The position numbers were made by a program, and so were the translations under genes. From positions 1 to 5,612 of the forward strand of contig DAOVFL010000065.1 in assembly GCA_030672945.1 (NCBI GenBank): DNA of 5,612 bases, given 5' to 3'. The DNA is from Candidatus Bathyarchaeota archaeon. Lineage in GTDB: Archaea; Thermoproteota; Bathyarchaeia; Bathyarchaeales; Bathycorpusculaceae. Each line of letters starts with the position of its first letter. Position 1 is the first letter of the stretch. This document shows, in pieces, positions 4,507 through 5,612 of the stretch. The notes beneath the pieces are model-generated. The model was given only the letters and a program-made list of their open reading frames with translations. It ran no database searches and had not been told where the DNA came from.

Positions 4507-5283
4507 TTAACTAATAGTTTTCCCCCTTATGAGTTGCGAAAGAATGTAAAAATCACGGTTTACCATACGTAGAAATTCATTGAAATAACTCTTTGTCACT
4601 ACGTCAATCATACAAGGATACATGCCTTCGGATTCGGGTATGAAAGTTATGAATTGAATATGGTTAATTGGCTGAATTTTGGTTTCTCCGTTTTCCTGGT
4701 AGTATTCAAACATATCGCCAGTAAACACAATTGATGGGAAAATAATGAATGATTTCATGAAATTTTTCATACCTTCAACAGCTGAAATGATTTGCATTAC
4801 AGCCTCGTGGAATTCATCTTTACCTTTAGGTGGAATGCTAAAAACACCTATTCGTATAGTTTTGTCCAATAAATGTAAACCAGATAGCATTGAAGCCATG
4901 ATCTCATCAGGAGTCAAGTCCGTAATTTTTTGACTGAAAGCAGTTCCCTTAATCTTATTTAAGAAATCAAAAAGGGTTCCGAGTAACGGAAGGAATTCCT
5001 TTTCTTTTTCCTGAGTGTGAAAGACCCACTCACCTTTGAATCGTTTTTTACATTCAATAAGTAATGAGATAGCAAGCCAGGACTGTGGAAATCCAAATTT
5101 CATTGCCAGAATGTCAACTGGCCTGATTTTTCCCGTTGTCTTATCTCTATATGGCCATTGGTTGCCAACCAACCATCCATCTTTTCGAAGAACAGTTCCT
5201 ATTTCAACTTCTGAAGGGAATCCACTTTTGAGGATATGTTCACGTATCTTTTTGATTCTCTTCTGATTCCTGTCAACACTCAT
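4507..5283 (-). CDS. PD-(D/E)XK restriction-nuclease-fold protein
   Basis: The 258-residue protein carries a predicted nuclease core in its first third. After an N-terminal helix with Glu25 and Glu27 (SGFPSEVEIGTVL), the segment DGWLVGNQWPYRD leads to Asp57 in PVDILA and then Glu77-Cys78-Lys79-Lys80 in LLIECKK. This gives the D-x19-E-x-K pattern of the PD-(D/E)XK superfamily, which includes restriction enzymes and DNA-repair nucleases. The following WVFHTQ resembles the WVFF segment I associate with a widespread archaeal family of uncharacterised ECKK proteins. The remaining ~170 residues are of unknown function and may recognise DNA or a partner. The gene starts at ATG 5283, overlapping the winged-helix gene by four bases (ATGA), so the two are translationally coupled. 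No methyltransferase gene lies in the window, so a classical restriction-modification pair is not visible. Confidence 0.8.
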   Translation of the reverse strand: MSVDRNQKRIKKIREHILKSGFPSEVEIGTVLRKDGWLVGNQWPYRDKTTGKIRPVDILAMKFGFPQSWLAISLLIECKKRFKGEWVFHTQEKEKEFLPLLGTLFDFLNKIKGTAFSQKITDLTPDEIMASMLSGLHLLDKTIRIGVFSIPPKGKDEFHEAVMQIISAVEGMKNFMKSFIIFPSIVFTGDMFEYYQENGETKIQPINHIQFITFIPESEGMYPCMIDVVTKSYFNEFLRMVNRDFYILSQLIRGKTIS

Positions 5284-5570
5284 TGACTGTTCCTTCCATT
5301 TTCAGTAAGCTTGTAGAAAACAAACCTACCCTTCCTTGTCTTCTTGACGATTCCAGAATCAAACAGCTCCTTTAAGGGAATATCAAATGTGGAATCTGGC
5401 ATATCTTCGCAGATTCTGGATGGTTTTAGAGACGGTTTAATGTTTTTGCCGAGTTTTCGACAACATTCAAGATGTAAATCTTTACGGTACGTAGCGCCCC
5501 TTCTTAACCGATCCAGAATGATTTGCTTAATTCTCTCTCTTTCTCGTTGCCTTTGACTTCGTTCACTCAT
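5280..5570 (-). CDS. Small winged-helix DNA-binding protein, first visible gene of the operon
   Basis: The 96-residue product starts with a highly charged Arg/Gln/Glu helix (about 4-24). A probable recognition region follows, with a helix at about 59-71 (DSTFDIPLKELFD) and a beta wing, GIVKKTRKGRFVFYKLTENG, at 73-92. This C-terminal pattern is typical of winged helix-turn-helix regulators. Two adjacent Cys (36-37) and Cys54 lie in the middle but form no clear metal site. ATG at 5570 is the only good start. Its TGA overlaps the ATG of the nuclease gene, implying co-expression. Such a regulator directly before a nuclease gene recalls the controller proteins of restriction systems, but the fold differs from the usual controller HTH and the role is inferred. 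The 42 bases upstream in the window show no clear ribosome binding site. Confidence 0.72.
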   Translation of the reverse strand: MSERSQRQRERERIKQIILDRLRRGATYRKDLHLECCRKLGKNIKPSLKPSRICEDMPDSTFDIPLKELFDSGIVKKTRKGRFVFYKLTENGRNSQ

Positions 5571-5612
5571 GGCTTAACAGCTCTTTATCACTTATGCGAG
5601 TTCATCTTTTTC
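5571..5612 (-). other. Upstream end of the winged-helix operon, cut by the window edge
   Basis: These 42 bases lie before the ATG of the winged-helix gene. All three minus-strand frames reach a stop here (for example TAA then TGA and TAA in quick succession at about 5594-5584), so no upstream gene overlaps it; a gene ending here is possible. An AT-rich stretch, CATAAGTGATAA, about 20-30 bases from the ATG could be a weak TATA element. Too little sequence is present to judge. Confidence 0.2.

Noticed and set aside
19..5580. Ten-base match GGCTTAACA with flanking T near both window ends as element-bounding direct repeats
   Set aside because: The left copy is inside the recombinase coding sequence. 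A single 10-base match over 5.6 kb of AT-rich DNA is compatible with chance, and there is no accompanying att structure.

Overview
The window is most likely archaeal, with Bathyarchaeia-like or related uncultivated archaea as a tentative guess. The evidence is a TATA box about 27 bases from a start codon with no ribosome binding site (minus-strand gene starting at 2888), TTG starts, an archaeal-looking tyrosine recombinase, a very small C2H2 zinc-finger protein, and a PD-(D/E)XK protein of a type I associate with archaeal genomes. Base composition is AT-rich. The gene content is accessory: recombinase, nucleases, small zinc proteins, small membrane proteins and unknowns. No core metabolic, rRNA or tRNA gene was seen.

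Layout. (1) 1-1194, plus strand: a tyrosine recombinase whose 5' end lies outside the window. It has a C-terminal coiled coil and an Asp where the first catalytic Arg is expected. (2) 1195-1447: a gap with five units repeated every 11 bases, then a very long imperfect hairpin of about 29 pairs just before the next gene. (3) 1448-1999, plus strand: a NYN/LabA-type (DUF88-like) predicted ribonuclease. (4) 2097-2888, minus strand: a four-helix membrane protein of unknown function with a leaderless promoter. (5) 2889-3236: a 348-base divergent gap holding palindromes and a 13-base-period repeat. (6) 3237-3767, plus strand: a tail-anchored, mostly beta-strand protein starting at TTG. (7) 5570 down to 3789, minus strand: a compact gene set of winged-helix protein, PD-(D/E)XK nuclease-like protein, zinc ribbon gene broken by an in-frame TGA, two-helix membrane protein, then after a structured 138-base gap a 40-residue C2H2 zinc-finger protein. 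The zinc ribbon and the C2H2 gene were found by hand translation.

The most interesting unit is the minus-strand gene set. The first two genes overlap by four bases and the next two are separated by only 8 and 14 bases, so they are probably co-transcribed. A DNA-binding regulator, a restriction-nuclease fold and a small membrane protein beside a recombinase and a NYN RNase fit a mobile-element or defence-island setting. No methyltransferase or known defence signature is visible, so a defence role is inference. The second point of interest is the long hairpin directly upstream of the NYN RNase, where all five wobble pairs favour a plus-strand RNA.
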